Below, in pieces: positions 30,681-41,055 of a DNA stretch of 64,000 nucleotides; position 1 is the first letter of the stretch; every line of letters starts with the position of its first letter. The translations under genes and the position numbers were made by a program. The stretch comes from Psettodes erumei (taxonomy: Eukaryota > Chordata > Actinopteri > Pleuronectiformes > Psettodidae): positions 1-64,000 of the forward strand of contig JAFBJZ010000905.1 of NCBI GenBank assembly GCA_016785225.1, given 5' to 3'. A model generated the notes under the pieces. The model had not been told where the DNA came from. It ran no database searches and saw only the letters and a list, made by a program, of their open reading frames with translations.

Positions 30681-30714
30681 ATGCCGTCCTATCTTTTCTC
30701 TAACTATTCTCCAG

Positions 30715-31989
30715 TTACCCTGTCTCATCAAGTCTGGTAACCAGCATTTGGGTGATTTTGAGGTTGTCGGTGGCGATGATCTCAAAACGATAGTTGGCAT
30801 ATTCGATAGAGTCGGTCTTTTTGGGGATTTTGCGCAGCATATACATCATAAAGCCGCTGATGGTTTCATAGTTTTGATTGCGCGGCAGATTGACGATATC
30901 GAGCGCGCGCACCACATCTTCGATAGGCGTCATACCATCGATCAGCCATGAGTTGTCAGTGCGCTGAACGATAGGCTGCTCCTCTAATGTCACAAGCTCG
31001 CCCATGACGATGCTCATGACATCCCTCAAGGTAATGACGCCCACCACCAAGCCATATTCATTGACGATGACAGCAAAGTCAGCACCTGTGGATTTAAACA
31101 TCTCCAGCACTTCAAACAATGACAAGGTATCTGGCACAAACAGCGCTGGTTTTATCAGGGACTTGTCCGTGAGGCTGACTTCTTGCTTATTGAGTACCAA
31201 CGCCAAAAAACTACGAGATTCGACATAGCCGATGATATGCTCTAAATCATCGTCATGACAGACCAAAAACTTATTGTGCGGCTGTTCAATCATCGTCTCG
31301 ACGATTTGTTCGGTACTCATTTTTGTATCGAAGTACACGATATGCTCGCGAGGGTTCATCACTGAGGTGACGGTACGCTCCTGCATCTCAAAGATGTTTT
31401 CTATCAAATGATGCTCTTGTTTTTTGAGCACGCCTGCCTCGGCACCAGCATCCATCACCGCATAGATGTCTTCTGGCGTGATGTCATCTTGACGACTGGT
31501 GGAGATACCAAAAAACTTAAACAACATATTGGCCGCGCCGTCAAACACCCAAATAACAGGCTTAAAGATAAACGTCAGCGCCATCATTGGCCGCACCAAA
31601 CGCACGGCAAAAGCCTCGGCATTGGACATCGCCAAGCGTCTGGGCATCAAGTCCGCGAGCAAAGAAAACAGGCTGGTGATGAGGACAAAGGAGATGACTG
31701 ACGAGACGGCTTCGTTTTTGACCACCAATTGAAAATAAGGGCTGATAGCAGACTCACCGATAGCACCTGCGGAGATGGCAACGGCGTTCAACACCACCTG
31801 CACCACAGTGATAAAGCCACCAGGATTGTCTTGCATATGTAGCACATCAAGGGCGCGTACCTCTCCTTCTTTTGCTATGATTTGTAGCTTGATCTTGCGA
31901 GCAGCAGCAATGGCAATCTCAGCGCCAGAGACAAAGGCACTCAAGGCAAGTAATAAAAGCAAAAACACACTAGCGGTTAGCAAACTCAT
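30715..31989 (-). CDS. HlyC/CorC-family CNNM-domain transporter with CBS pair
   Basis: 424 aa membrane protein. The N-terminal CNNM/DUF21 domain (first ~170 residues) has three to four membrane helices and the motif SAFVSGAEIAIAAARKIKL. The CBS pair follows (SVMNPREHIVYFDTKMSTEQ and FAVIVNEYGLVVGVITLRDV). The C-terminal CorC_HlyC domain is present (DNSWLIDGMTPIEDVVRALD and YETISGFMMYMLRKIPKKTD). Members act in magnesium or sodium export; the substrate here is not established. Confidence 0.9.
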   Translation of the reverse strand: MSLLTASVFLLLLLALSAFVSGAEIAIAAARKIKLQIIAKEGEVRALDVLHMQDNPGGFITVVQVVLNAVAISAGAIGESAISPYFQLVVKNEAVSSVISFVLITSLFSLLADLMPRRLAMSNAEAFAVRLVRPMMALTFIFKPVIWVFDGAANMLFKFFGISTSRQDDITPEDIYAVMDAGAEAGVLKKQEHHLIENIFEMQERTVTSVMNPREHIVYFDTKMSTEQIVETMIEQPHNKFLVCHDDDLEHIIGYVESRSFLALVLNKQEVSLTDKSLIKPALFVPDTLSLFEVLEMFKSTGADFAVIVNEYGLVVGVITLRDVMSIVMGELVTLEEQPIVQRTDNSWLIDGMTPIEDVVRALDIVNLPRNQNYETISGFMMYMLRKIPKKTDSIEYANYRFEIIATDNLKITQMLVTRLDETG

Positions 31990-32084
31990 GACATACTCGG
32001 TAAAAGATAAGATTCATTAAAAATAATGCAGGATTAGCATAAAAAGAAAAACAGCATGGGTATAGAATCCTTATGTATAAAAAC

Positions 32085-32110
32085 CAAAAAAGCTGGGCAA
32101 GCACCCAGCT
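32085..32110 (-). terminator. Terminator downstream of nadE
   Basis: Stem AGCTGGG (32091-32097) / CCCAGCT (32104-32110). Read on the minus strand it is followed by six Ts, about 100 bp past the nadE stop. Confidence 0.75.
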
Positions 32111-32208
32111 AATCATAAGGCAGTAAAATAGTATGAAGCGCTGCTCTTGCATCTAAGTTGGTATAAGTTGGTAAAGACTTAGATGCTAAAGGCGCAAGCG
32201 CTGAGCGT

Positions 32209-33898
32209 TTAGCCTTTGATTGACCACTTATTGACCAGTGGATAGCGGCGCTCACGGCCAAAGGCTTTGTGGCTGATTTTGGTGCCGATTGGCGCTTGTA
32301 GACGCTTGTACTCGCTGTTATCCACCATCTTGATGACCTTGGCCACCATAGCTGCCTCAAATCCTTTATCGACGATTTCTTGATAGCCCATGTCTTCATC
32401 GATATACGACATCAAGATGCTGTCCAATACATCATAATCAGGCAGGCTGTCTTGGTCTTTTTGGTCAGGACGCAGCTCAGCGGACGGCGGACGTGATGAC
32501 GCGCTCTGGAATCACAGGTGTGTCCTCTAGGCGGTTACGGTAGCTTGCCAGCTTATATACTTGTGATTTATAGACGTCTTTTAGTACATCAAAACCGCCT
32601 GCCATGTCGCCATATAATGTTGAGTAACCAACTGCCAGCTCTGACTTGTTGCCAGTGGTGATGACCAGATGACCAAACTTGTTGGACAGTGCCATCAGCA
32701 CCACACCGCGCGCGCGCGCTTGGATGTTTTCTTCGGTGGTATCAGCAGGCGATTTGTTAAACAGTGGCGCTAGCGTATGACGGATACCTTCCACCGCATC
32801 AAAGATTGGACAGACAGTATAAGAAACGTTTAAGCGGCGCGCTTGTGCTTGCGCGTCCTCTAAGCTGATCTGTGAGGTATATTCGTACGGCATCATCACT
32901 GCATAGACTTTATCTGCGCCCAGCGCGTCGACCGCGATACAAAGCGTCAAGGCAGAATCGATACCGCCTGACAGGCCGACGATGACACCTGAAAATCCAG
33001 AAAGATTGACATAATCACGTAGCCCCACTACCAATGCTTGATACATCTCCGACTCGCGGCTCAAGCTCAGTGGCGCTTTGGTTTGGCTGTCGAACTTGGC
33101 TGTTTTGACATCTAAAGTGGCCAGCAGTAATTGGCTCATAAAACGCGGCGCTTCGTGGGCGACGCTGCCATCTGCTTGTATCGCCATCGAGCCGCCATCA
33201 AACACCAAGTCATCTTGTCCGCCCACGGCATTGATATAGATAATAGGTAAGTCGTTTTCGCGGCTGCGTTTGGCCAGCATGGTCTTGCGGTTTTCTTGTT
33301 TTTCGATCTCAAACGGTGAGGCGTTTAGGCTGACGATCATATCAGCGCCTTGTTTTTTTAGCTCAGCGACTGGGCCTTTTTCCCACAAGTCTTCGCAGAT
33401 TAGCAGACCGATGGTGATACCTTTATAGTCAAACAGTACTTGATTGCGGCCTTTATCAAAGTAGCGGCGCTCATCAAACACGCCATAGTTTGGCAAAATT
33501 TGCTTATGATAAAAGCCTTTTTGATGACCATTATGTAAGATGGCCGCTGAGTTGAAAGTACCGTGATGATCGACGTGCGGATAGCCGACAATCATAACGA
33601 TGTCGTCGATATCGCTTAGGGTAGATAGCGCGCTTTTGACGCGGCCTGACAAGCTTGGGCGCAGCAATAGGTCTTGTGGTGGGTAGCCCAATAAGGCCAG
33701 CTCTGGAAAGACGATAACGTCGGCGCCTTGCTCACGTGCTTGCAGCGCTAAGGTACGCATTTTTTCGGCGTTGGCGTTGATATCACCGACCAAAAAGTGT
33801 GACTGTGCCAGTGCAAAAGTAACGGTCTCTGGCGGCTTGCTGGTATGACTGGCCTCGCTCGAGGGGTTTAGATTGGGATTATCAGTGTCTTTTGACAT
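32209..33898 (-). CDS. nadE: Glutamine-dependent NAD+ synthetase, frameshifted
   Basis: Last step of NAD synthesis, amidating deamido-NAD with glutamine nitrogen. The N-terminal CN-hydrolase glutaminase domain shows the catalytic triad Glu (VFPELALLGYPP), Lys (YHKQILPNYGVFDE) and Cys (GLLICEDLW). The C-terminal synthetase has the P-loop GLSGGIDSALTL and TTGNKSELAVGYSTLYGDM. The frame breaks near 32491 (PERVIT then RPPSAELRPDQKD), a two-base loss or one-base gain; the downstream frame completes the family C-terminus. About 563 aa. ATG 33898 has AGGAAA upstream; the longer open frame to 34009 lacks this. Confidence 0.94.
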
Positions 33899-34706
33899 TG
33901 TTATTTTTCCTATCGATATAGTATTTAAAATGTGGTCAGGCAGTGTGGGTCTAAAAATCCAACATTCATTCAAACAACATTTATGCAAAATAATGCGGTT
34001 ATACAGCACTGGTATAGACCGCTTGATTATTAAATCATACAGCGCCTAGATGAAACTTTCGCTTTGAGAGAAGGCGTAAAGCGGCACCTGATACGTGCGC
34101 CAATATCCTGCTAATCTCTCAAATTAGCGTCATCGATAACACGACGCTAACCTCTTGATTTGATATCAAAATGGCGATGTCCATGTGATAGCGGCTTTGT
34201 AACGGTCTTTATTTTATGGTGGATTGCCATTGATGCGCCCAAAAAGCGTAAAATAATCGCTTTAGTATAACATCAATTACCGTGACAAATAGAACGCGCC
34301 GGTGAATTACCTGATGAGATATCTGCTGCAAATGGGTAGAAGCGCGCTGCTGTCGGTGATGGTTTTTATCGACCAAAACCCTATGATGCAGTGTGGTTAT
34401 TGTGCTCATAGCTCGGTAAGATTGTATAGAGAAAGTTGTAAGTAAAGATTACAACATAGCGTTATTTATTTGGGATATTTTATTGCATAATGAGGGGTGA
34501 TAATCGCTTTGATTTTGGTGTGTTTTTATAAAAAGAATGGCCGCTAAATGTGTTACGGTATCATAGGACTTGCTACTGCTATCGTGATGGTGTTATCGCT
34601 ATGAATGTTGGACAAACCCTCGCTTGTGAATACGACTTATGGACATGATCTATAGACGGATATTCATCACCCATTTATAAACTTGTCAGCAAAGCTGTGA
34701 TGGTCT
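33899..34706. other. Long gap between nadE and the AI-2E permease
   Basis: 808 bp without a convincing gene. A 7-7-7 palindrome GTTGTAA (34435-34441) / TTACAAC (34449-34455) is the clearest structure and could be a regulator site. The remainder is AT-rich and featureless to my eye. Confidence 0.4.
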
Positions 34707-34733
34707 TTGCTGTCAGCCCTTGGTTTATACGCT

Positions 34734-35861
34734 ATGATTGAAAACTGGACAAAAGAATTTATTATTCAGCGCCTGCTGGCCATTACCTTATTGGTTGCGT
34801 TATTTGTACTGTGCTTTCAGGTGGTACAGTTTTTTATTGTGCCGGCTTTGTGGGCGGCGATTTTGGCGTATGTGACGTTTCCTATTTATAGTTTTTTTCA
34901 TGAAAAAGTAAAGCTCAGTCCAGACTTTAGCGCGGCGATTATGACCGTGAGTATCTCACTTATCATCGGTATACCGCTGGTCATTGGGGTTTTTATTTTA
35001 CAACAAGAAGCGTTGAGCCTTATCAGCAACTTGATCTATCGTATCAAGGTGGGCTATCTGGATGTGCCAGAGTCCATCAAGGACCTGCCAGTTATCGGTC
35101 AGCAGGTCAAAGATATCTTGTGGCGCATCAATAAAAACCCAGAGGGCACGCTAGAAGCGTTTCGGATGTGGGTGCAGTCACATTTATATTATGGCAAAGT
35201 CGCCTTTGATGTGGTGTTTAGTGGACTTGCCAAGCTGGGTATGGCATTGATGACGCTGTTCTTTTTTTACCGAGATGGCACCAGTTTGGTACGGCAAATA
35301 CGCCAAGCCCTGCGCAATATCATTGGCAATCGCATTGATGGCTATATTGATTCGGTCGGCACGACGACGCGAGCGGTGGTCTATGGCATCGGGCTGACCG
35401 CGCTGGCGCAGGCTTTGCTTGCTGGTATTGGCTATTATTTCTCAGGCGCGCCCAGTCCTATTTTGTTGACCATCGTCACCTTTATTATTGCCTTGATTCC
35501 GTTTGGGACGCCGTTTGTGTGGGGCGGGGTGTCGGTCTGGCTGCTAAGCCAAGGCCATACAGTTGAGGGCATCGGTCTGGCACTGTGGGGGATATTTGTC
35601 ATTAGCTGGGTGGACAATTTGATTCGGCCTATCGTCATCAGCGGTGCCACCAAGATTCCTTTTATCATTATATTTATCGGGGTATTGGGCGGGCTGACAG
35701 CGTTTGGCTTTGTCGGTTTGTTTATCGGGCCTGTGGTGCTAGCCATCGGGCTGGCCGTGTGGCGTGAATGGATATCTCAGCATAAAAATGAGATATTTGC
35801 TCAGCAAGACGTGGTACTGTCTGAGACTCAGACGTTGCCAACTGTGACTAAATCAGAATAG
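34734..35861 (+). CDS. AI-2E family (PerM/YdiK) transporter
   Basis: Polytopic inner membrane protein, about 375 aa from ATG 34734 or 384 from TTG 34707; neither has a good ribosome-binding site. Helices are visible at the N-terminus (ITLLVALFVLCFQVVQFFIV, then ALWAAILAYVTFPIYSFF) and a dense set of C-terminal helices includes ILLTIVTFIIALIPFGTPFV and SWVDNLIRPIVIS, both hallmarks of the family. Members export AI-2, ions or other solutes; the substrate is not predictable. pdxB follows 12 bp downstream, so they are likely cotranscribed. Confidence 0.88.
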   Translation: MIENWTKEFIIQRLLAITLLVALFVLCFQVVQFFIVPALWAAILAYVTFPIYSFFHEKVKLSPDFSAAIMTVSISLIIGIPLVIGVFILQQEALSLISNLIYRIKVGYLDVPESIKDLPVIGQQVKDILWRINKNPEGTLEAFRMWVQSHLYYGKVAFDVVFSGLAKLGMALMTLFFFYRDGTSLVRQIRQALRNIIGNRIDGYIDSVGTTTRAVVYGIGLTALAQALLAGIGYYFSGAPSPILLTIVTFIIALIPFGTPFVWGGVSVWLLSQGHTVEGIGLALWGIFVISWVDNLIRPIVISGATKIPFIIIFIGVLGGLTAFGFVGLFIGPVVLAIGLAVWREWISQHKNEIFAQQDVVLSETQTLPTVTKSE

Positions 35862-35873
35862 AGGTACACGACC

Positions 35874-37058
35874 ATGTTAAATAAGAGCGCGGATGTGGCA
35901 ATGGAAAATAAACCAAATGCAGCAACAGACCTCACCATCGTGGCCGATAGCAATATCGCCAGCTTGTCTGAGTTTTTTAATAATGACACGCTCAGTGGGA
36001 CGACAGGACGGCGCGTGCGTATGATCAAAGTGGCAGGGCGCGATATCGATGCGCAGCTATTGGCGGATACGCAGCCCAATGTCTTACTGATACGCTCAGT
36101 GACCCACGTCAACGCAGATTTATTGAAAGACAATGACAGTGTGAGGTTTGTCGGTTCGGCGACGATTGGTACCGATCATGTCGATCAAGATTACTTAGCG
36201 GCGCGTCGTATTCACTTTGCCAATGCGGCAGGCTGTAGCAAGCACTCTGTGGCGCAGTATGTGCTGAGCGCTATTTTGACCTTGCGGCCTGAGTACTGGC
36301 AGCGGTCATCGACGCCGCCCACATTGGGCATTATTGGACTGGGCAATATCGGTAGTACATTGGCGCAATATGCCAGTAGTTTGGGCTGGCAAGTGCTCGG
36401 CTATGATCCGCTGCTACCAGCCTCAAGCCTCAATAATGCCAGCTTTGCGCAAGTCATCGAAAAAAGCGATGTGGTCAGCCTGCATGTGCCCTTGACTGAC
36501 AAATCGAGTGCGACCAGTGTGGCGGACAGTGCCCATCATAGTAGTCATGTCCATGAGTATCCAACGCGGCATTTAATCGACAAAAACGCTCTGGATGCGA
36601 TGCCAGCCAGTACCTTATTGATCAACAGTGCTCGCGGGCCCGTCATCGATGCCGCTGCCTTGCAGGCGGATATTGAGCGTACCGGTCGGCAAGTGGTGCT
36701 CGATGTCTTTGAGCATGAGCCGCAAATTGAGGAAGCACTGCTAAGCAAACTGGCGATTGCCACCCCGCATATCGCTGGCTACACCTTGGAAGGTAAGCTG
36801 CGCGGCACTCAAATGATCTATGATGCGCTCTGTGAAAAACTCTCAATCAGCCCTGCGCAGTCGATGCATCAGCTGCTACCGCTCAATATGTTTTTGTGGT
36901 CTGAGCTACAGGCACACCCTGATAGGCTGGTTAAGTTTTATGACATCATGCAAGATGATAAAGCGCTGCGAGCCACGCTCGCTGAGGGTCAGGTAAAGGC
37001 CGCGGCTTTTGATCAGCTTCGCCGTGACTATCATTTGCGCCGCGAGTGGCAGTTTTAG
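35874..37058 (+). CDS. pdxB: Erythronate-4-phosphate dehydrogenase
   Basis: Second step of DXP-dependent vitamin B6 synthesis. 394 aa. It is a D-2-hydroxyacid dehydrogenase with NAD motif GIIGLGNIGSTLAQYASSLG and catalytic residues in INSARGPVIDAAAL (Arg), DVFEHEPQIEEALL (Glu) and ATPHIAGYTLEGK (His). The PdxB-specific C-terminal dimerisation region follows. The Ser/His-rich stretch near residues 210-225 looks like a lineage insertion. GAGG precedes ATG 35874. Confidence 0.95.
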   Translation: MLNKSADVAMENKPNAATDLTIVADSNIASLSEFFNNDTLSGTTGRRVRMIKVAGRDIDAQLLADTQPNVLLIRSVTHVNADLLKDNDSVRFVGSATIGTDHVDQDYLAARRIHFANAAGCSKHSVAQYVLSAILTLRPEYWQRSSTPPTLGIIGLGNIGSTLAQYASSLGWQVLGYDPLLPASSLNNASFAQVIEKSDVVSLHVPLTDKSSATSVADSAHHSSHVHEYPTRHLIDKNALDAMPASTLLINSARGPVIDAAALQADIERTGRQVVLDVFEHEPQIEEALLSKLAIATPHIAGYTLEGKLRGTQMIYDALCEKLSISPAQSMHQLLPLNMFLWSELQAHPDRLVKFYDIMQDDKALRATLAEGQVKAAAFDQLRRDYHLRREWQF

Positions 37059-37101
37059 GCGTATTTTCCATAGGTTTTTATAAAAGTTGTAGTACATCAT
37101 C

Positions 37102-38160
37102 ATGAGTTCCAAAGCATCAGTCACATCAAACCCAAACGCTTGCTCCCAGCCCAGTTATGCGCCGACCATGACGCTTGCCATGGCACAGCAGCGCGCGCAT
37201 TTTATGAGTAAGGTGCGGCAGTTTTTTGCAGCGCGGCACGTATTAGAGGTGCAGACGCCGCTACTGTCGCAAGCGGGCAATACCGATACTTTTTTGCAGT
37301 CGGTCGCCGCGGCGGTCACCTATCAAGACAAACCGCGCACCTACTATCTACATACCTCGCCTGAGTTTGCTATGAAGCGTTTACTCGCCAGCTGGCAAGT
37401 GCCGATTTATCAGATCTGTCCTGTGTTTCGAGACAATGAGATAGGAGCGCGGCATAATATCGAATTCACCATGCTGGAGTGGTATCAGCCCCATTATAGT
37501 CTTGAGGATATGGCCGCCGAGCTGGGAGCGCTATTAGAAGCGCTATATGGTCATGCAGTGGTGCTAAGTCATTATCGCTATGTCGATGCTTTTATGGATT
37601 TTGTCGGGATTCATCCGCTGACCGCTAGCCTTGCGACGCTACAAGCAGTTGCAGAGGATAAAGGGCTGATGGGGTTTGATTTTAATGCGGGCATCAATAA
37701 GGCCGAAAAAAACGACGCCGGTCAGAGCGAGGAGAGCATCCGCCAAAGCTGGCTTGACTTGCTGTTTAGCCACGTCGTCGAGCCAAACTTAGGTCATGAT
37801 CTGCCGACGCTGATTATTGAATATCCACCAGCGACGGCAGCACTGGCAAAGACCGCGGTGGATAAAGAGGGTAATACCGTTGCCAAGCGTTTTGAGCTGT
37901 ATATCAATGGCATTGAGATTGCCAATGCGTATGATGAGCTGGCAGATGGGCCAGCGTTACGCCAGCGTTTTGAGCAGGACAATGAGCGGCGTCAGCAGCA
38001 TGACCTGCCAGCCATGCCAATCGATGAGCATCTATTGGCAGCCTCTGATGCATTGATGCCTTGTAGCGGCATCGCGGTTGGTATCGATCGGTTATTGATG
38101 GTGACAACAGGGGCGCGCAGCTTGGAGGAAGTGATTGCCTTTCCTAGTGGTTTGGCGTAA
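37102..38160 (+). CDS. epmA: Elongation factor P--(R)-beta-lysine ligase
   Basis: Paralogue of class II lysyl-tRNA synthetase that attaches beta-lysine to EF-P. 352 aa, lacking the anticodon-binding domain, which distinguishes it from LysS. Class II motif 2 is FRDNEIGARHNIEFTMLEWY and motif 3 GIAVGIDRLLM; the substrate pocket has HTSPEFAMKRLL. It begins 43 bp after pdxB on the same strand. Neither efp nor epmB is in the window. Confidence 0.94.
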   Translation: MSSKASVTSNPNACSQPSYAPTMTLAMAQQRAHFMSKVRQFFAARHVLEVQTPLLSQAGNTDTFLQSVAAAVTYQDKPRTYYLHTSPEFAMKRLLASWQVPIYQICPVFRDNEIGARHNIEFTMLEWYQPHYSLEDMAAELGALLEALYGHAVVLSHYRYVDAFMDFVGIHPLTASLATLQAVAEDKGLMGFDFNAGINKAEKNDAGQSEESIRQSWLDLLFSHVVEPNLGHDLPTLIIEYPPATAALAKTAVDKEGNTVAKRFELYINGIEIANAYDELADGPALRQRFEQDNERRQQHDLPAMPIDEHLLAASDALMPCSGIAVGIDRLLMVTTGARSLEEVIAFPSGLA

Positions 38161-38225
38161 CTGGGCTGTAAATGCATTGTAAGTGCAAGCGTTCTGATAT
38201 TATGTCTTCTAATAGACCATCATAA

Positions 38226-38266
38226 AAAAGCGAGTCAAGCAAAAAGGCTGACTCGCTTTTGTCTTT
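38226..38266. terminator. Terminator between epmA and the SDR-like gene
   Basis: Stem AAAAGCGAGTCA (38226-38237) / TGACTCGCTTTT (38249-38260). Convergent genes on both sides. Confidence 0.85.
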
Positions 38267-38291
38267 TTTAGCTATAACGGTCGTTTAACTA

Positions 38292-38930
38292 CTACAACGT
38301 AGCGATGGCTTCGTTGATGGCGGTCTCACCATTGTGCAGACTAAAGACTTTTTTGATGGTATTGTTTGCGCCCAATACCGCAGTCAAGGTCGCCGCCACA
38401 TCTGCAATCGCATTTTCGCCTGCATTGTCATCGTTGATGGTGATTTTGCCAGTCCCTGCACGCTCCTTTAAGGCCCCTGCTTGTACGATGGTATAGTCAA
38501 GCGTGCTGTCGTTGACCAGCCACTGATCGGCGTAATGCTTACAGATATAGTATTCTTTTAGATCAGCAATGCCAGGAGTGTCCCACTTGTTGGTGTCTAA
38601 CGAAAACACCGTGCTTAGCATGATATAGCGTTTGATGCCTTTGTCTTCTACCGCTTGCATGGTCTTTACAGCGCCATGTAAGTCCACTTCTAAAACGTCT
38701 TTGCCGCCTGAGCCTGCAACAAAATAGACCGCATCGATATCTTGCTCTATTTGCTCGGCGATGGCGTCTTTTTCGGCGGTGATATCTAAGTCTAGCTGAC
38801 GGTAATTGTCGTTATCAAACAGTTTTTTATCCTGACGCGTGGTACCGATGACCTGATGGTCGTCTGCCAATAGTTGTTCGACCAAATCTGTACCCACACG
38901 GCCACTTGCTCCAATCACTAAAATTTTCAT
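38292..38930 (-). CDS. NAD(P)-binding Rossmann protein (NmrA/atypical SDR family)
   Basis: 212 aa. It starts with the dinucleotide motif ILVIGASGRVGTDLVEQLL. AVYFVAGSGGKDVLEVDLHG and YIMLSTVFSLDTNKW fit the atypical short-chain dehydrogenase (YwnB/BVR-B-like) family. ATG 38930 is chosen over the ATG six bases upstream because AGGA is then at a better distance. Possibly a quinone or flavin reductase, or a redox sensor; the substrate is unknown. Confidence 0.82.
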   Translation of the reverse strand: MKILVIGASGRVGTDLVEQLLADDHQVIGTTRQDKKLFDNDNYRQLDLDITAEKDAIAEQIEQDIDAVYFVAGSGGKDVLEVDLHGAVKTMQAVEDKGIKRYIMLSTVFSLDTNKWDTPGIADLKEYYICKHYADQWLVNDSTLDYTIVQAGALKERAGTGKITINDDNAGENAIADVAATLTAVLGANNTIKKVFSLHNGETAINEAIATL

Positions 38931-39130
38931 ATGCATTCCTATTGTTATATATTAACTACGATGACGTCTGCGCTTTTATCATAGCGCTTTGACAACACAG
39001 TATTTTGACTGATTTAAATGATACAGGGCTTTAAACAATATTGCGTTTTGCCGTTTTGCCAATGTCATCGCCTTATCAAAGCGTGTCTGAAAAAGCACAT
39101 CTTAAAGACTGTATATAGACTAACAACAAT

Positions 39131-39163
39131 AAACGGCACACTTCGTTATGAAGCGTGCCGTTT
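39131..39163. terminator. Possible weak terminator downstream of the YaiI-family gene
   Basis: Long hairpin AAACGGCAC-CTTC (39131-39144) / GAAG-GTGCCGTTT (39150-39163) with one bulge. It has little T-run on either side, so termination strength is uncertain. Confidence 0.5.
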
Positions 39164-39223
39164 GCATAGTGTTTGGTTGTAGAGTGTATAGGGTTTGCAA
39201 GATCTGCAAAAATACGCGGAAGA

Positions 39224-39673
39224 TTAGCGTACCAGCTTGTTTAGACCATCGGCAAAGGCTTTTTTGTCACGCTCGCCATAAGGTTTTTGTCCGCTCATCT
39301 CTTGTGGCTCTAAGACGCCAGTGCCGCGCATGGTATCCATAAAGTCACGCATGTTCAGCTTTTGCTTGATATTTTCTTTATTATAAATGATGCCGCGCGT
39401 GGTAAGCACCAACGCGCCTTTGTCCAAAATATCATTGGCCAAAGGAATGTCGCTGGTGATGGCCAGATCGCCTGCCTGTATTTGCTCAACGATATAATCA
39501 TCGGCTTTATCAAACCCCGATGGTACCACCGTCATGGTAAGCAGGGGTGAGCGGCGCAGTTTAATCGGCTGATTGGCGACGAATATCGCCGCCGTTTGTG
39601 TGCGCTCAGCAGTCTTGATAATCAAGTCTTTGGCAATGGATGGTACCGAATCTGCATCTACCCAAATCTGCAT
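39224..39673 (-). CDS. YaiI/YqxD family protein (DUF188)
   Basis: 149 aa of the UPF0178/DUF188 family, which has a PIN-like fold. Signatures are IWVDADSVPSIAKDLIIKTA, DKADDYIVEQIQAGDLAITS, DIPLANDILDKGALVLTTRG and MRGTGV. A nuclease role is suggested by fold only. Its ATG overlaps the purK stop (TAATG), so it is translationally coupled to purK. Confidence 0.9.
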   Translation of the reverse strand: MQIWVDADSVPSIAKDLIIKTAERTQTAAIFVANQPIKLRRSPLLTMTVVPSGFDKADDYIVEQIQAGDLAITSDIPLANDILDKGALVLTTRGIIYNKENIKQKLNMRDFMDTMRGTGVLEPQEMSGQKPYGERDKKAFADGLNKLVR

Positions 39674-41055
39674 TATTTTTTGGCCTGTGTGGTTTTGGCC
39701 TGTGTGGGTTGTGCCTTCGCCTCACTGTCCACTTGGCGGTCTGCCGATTGGGGTGCAGCGTAGTTCGCGGCCTTGCTATCGAACGGCTTGGCGTCTTGGG
39801 CGGTGCTGTTGGTTTGTGGACTGGCAGGCTCTTGAGACTTTTGGACGGCAGCGTACTCTTTATCCAAACCGACTTTGTTGGGTAAGATGGCGACCAGCTT
39901 GGCCATCGAAGGCTCTAAGTCAGTGACGTCATTGGGCATCAAGGTGATATGAGCGATTTTACGATCGTCGCGTTCAGCCTTGTGGTAGCTGTGATAATGG
40001 GCACCATCGATAGCCAGTACGTCGCTGATGTTAGGGTATTGACCCAGCACATTGACCATAATCGCTGGATGGACGTTATCAGTATCGCCTAATGGCAAAT
40101 CGACCACCGCGCGGATATGGTTTTCAAATTGACTGGTAATCGCCCCTTCGATGCTCCAATGCCCAGAGTTGTGTACCCGCGGCGCAATCTCATTGGCCAG
40201 CAGATAGTCATGACCGCGCGCATCCTTGGTGACAAACAGCTCAAGCGCCATCACGCCTACATAACCTAAGTGGTTCATGATCGTGGTGATGGCTTCTTTG
40301 GCTTGGCTAAAGATATGGCTGGTGCCGACAGCAGGCGCTTGGGTCTTGGCCAAAATGCCATGATGATGGTGGTTTTCGACCAAATCATAACAGCGCACAC
40401 TACCGTCTTGGGCGCGAGCCGCAATGATAGATACCTCGCGGCTAAAGTTGATAAAACCTTCGGCAATCAGCGGCGCTGGGGTAGGCGTTAGGCTGCCTTT
40501 ACCGCTGACCGCGTCTTTGAGGTCGTGCCAAGCTTTGGTGATGTCGCTGTCTTGTTTGATGACATACTGGCCTTTGCCGTCATAACCGCCGCGGCTGGTC
40601 TTTAGAACGATAGGTAGCCCTAATTCATCGCAGGCTTGCTTTAACTGAGCCTCAGAGCTGACTTCTTGAAAAGGCACCGTGGCGATTGCTAAGTCATTAA
40701 ACATCCGCTTTTCTTTTAAGCGATCTTGAGCGATATCTAAGGCCACTGGCGGCGGAAACATGCCTTGCTTGTTGCCTGATGTTGAGAGGCTGGCCAGTTT
40801 TTCGACCGTGGCAGTTGGCGTGTTTTCGAACTCTAAGGTAAAGACATCGGCCGCTGCGATAAAGTCATCGAGCTGCGCGCTTGAAAATACCGTACCATAA
40901 AGGCTGGCTGGGCAGTCCGCATTGTCCTCTAAAAACACGCATTGATAGCCGAGCGGTAGCGCAGCTTGGGCGAGCATCATGCCCAGCTGACCACCACCTA
41001 AGATACCGATGGTACGGATAGTTTGAGTAACAGGATAAGCATTGGCTGTGGTCAT
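39673..41055 (-). CDS. purK: N5-carboxyaminoimidazole ribonucleotide synthase
   Basis: ATP-grasp enzyme of purine synthesis that carboxylates AIR to N5-CAIR. GILGGGQLGMMLAQAALPLG opens the pre-ATP-grasp domain. The ATP-binding core includes LPIVLKTSRGGYDGKGQYVI and EGFINFSREVSIIAAR, and the catalytic end has NEIAPRVHNSGHWSIEGA. 460 aa, about 70 longer than usual owing to a Gln/Ala/Thr/Lys-rich tail after residue ~400 with no recognisable domain. purE lies 212 bp upstream on the same strand. Confidence 0.95.
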   Translation of the reverse strand: MTTANAYPVTQTIRTIGILGGGQLGMMLAQAALPLGYQCVFLEDNADCPASLYGTVFSSAQLDDFIAAADVFTLEFENTPTATVEKLASLSTSGNKQGMFPPPVALDIAQDRLKEKRMFNDLAIATVPFQEVSSEAQLKQACDELGLPIVLKTSRGGYDGKGQYVIKQDSDITKAWHDLKDAVSGKGSLTPTPAPLIAEGFINFSREVSIIAARAQDGSVRCYDLVENHHHHGILAKTQAPAVGTSHIFSQAKEAITTIMNHLGYVGVMALELFVTKDARGHDYLLANEIAPRVHNSGHWSIEGAITSQFENHIRAVVDLPLGDTDNVHPAIMVNVLGQYPNISDVLAIDGAHYHSYHKAERDDRKIAHITLMPNDVTDLEPSMAKLVAILPNKVGLDKEYAAVQKSQEPASPQTNSTAQDAKPFDSKAANYAAPQSADRQVDSEAKAQPTQAKTTQAKK

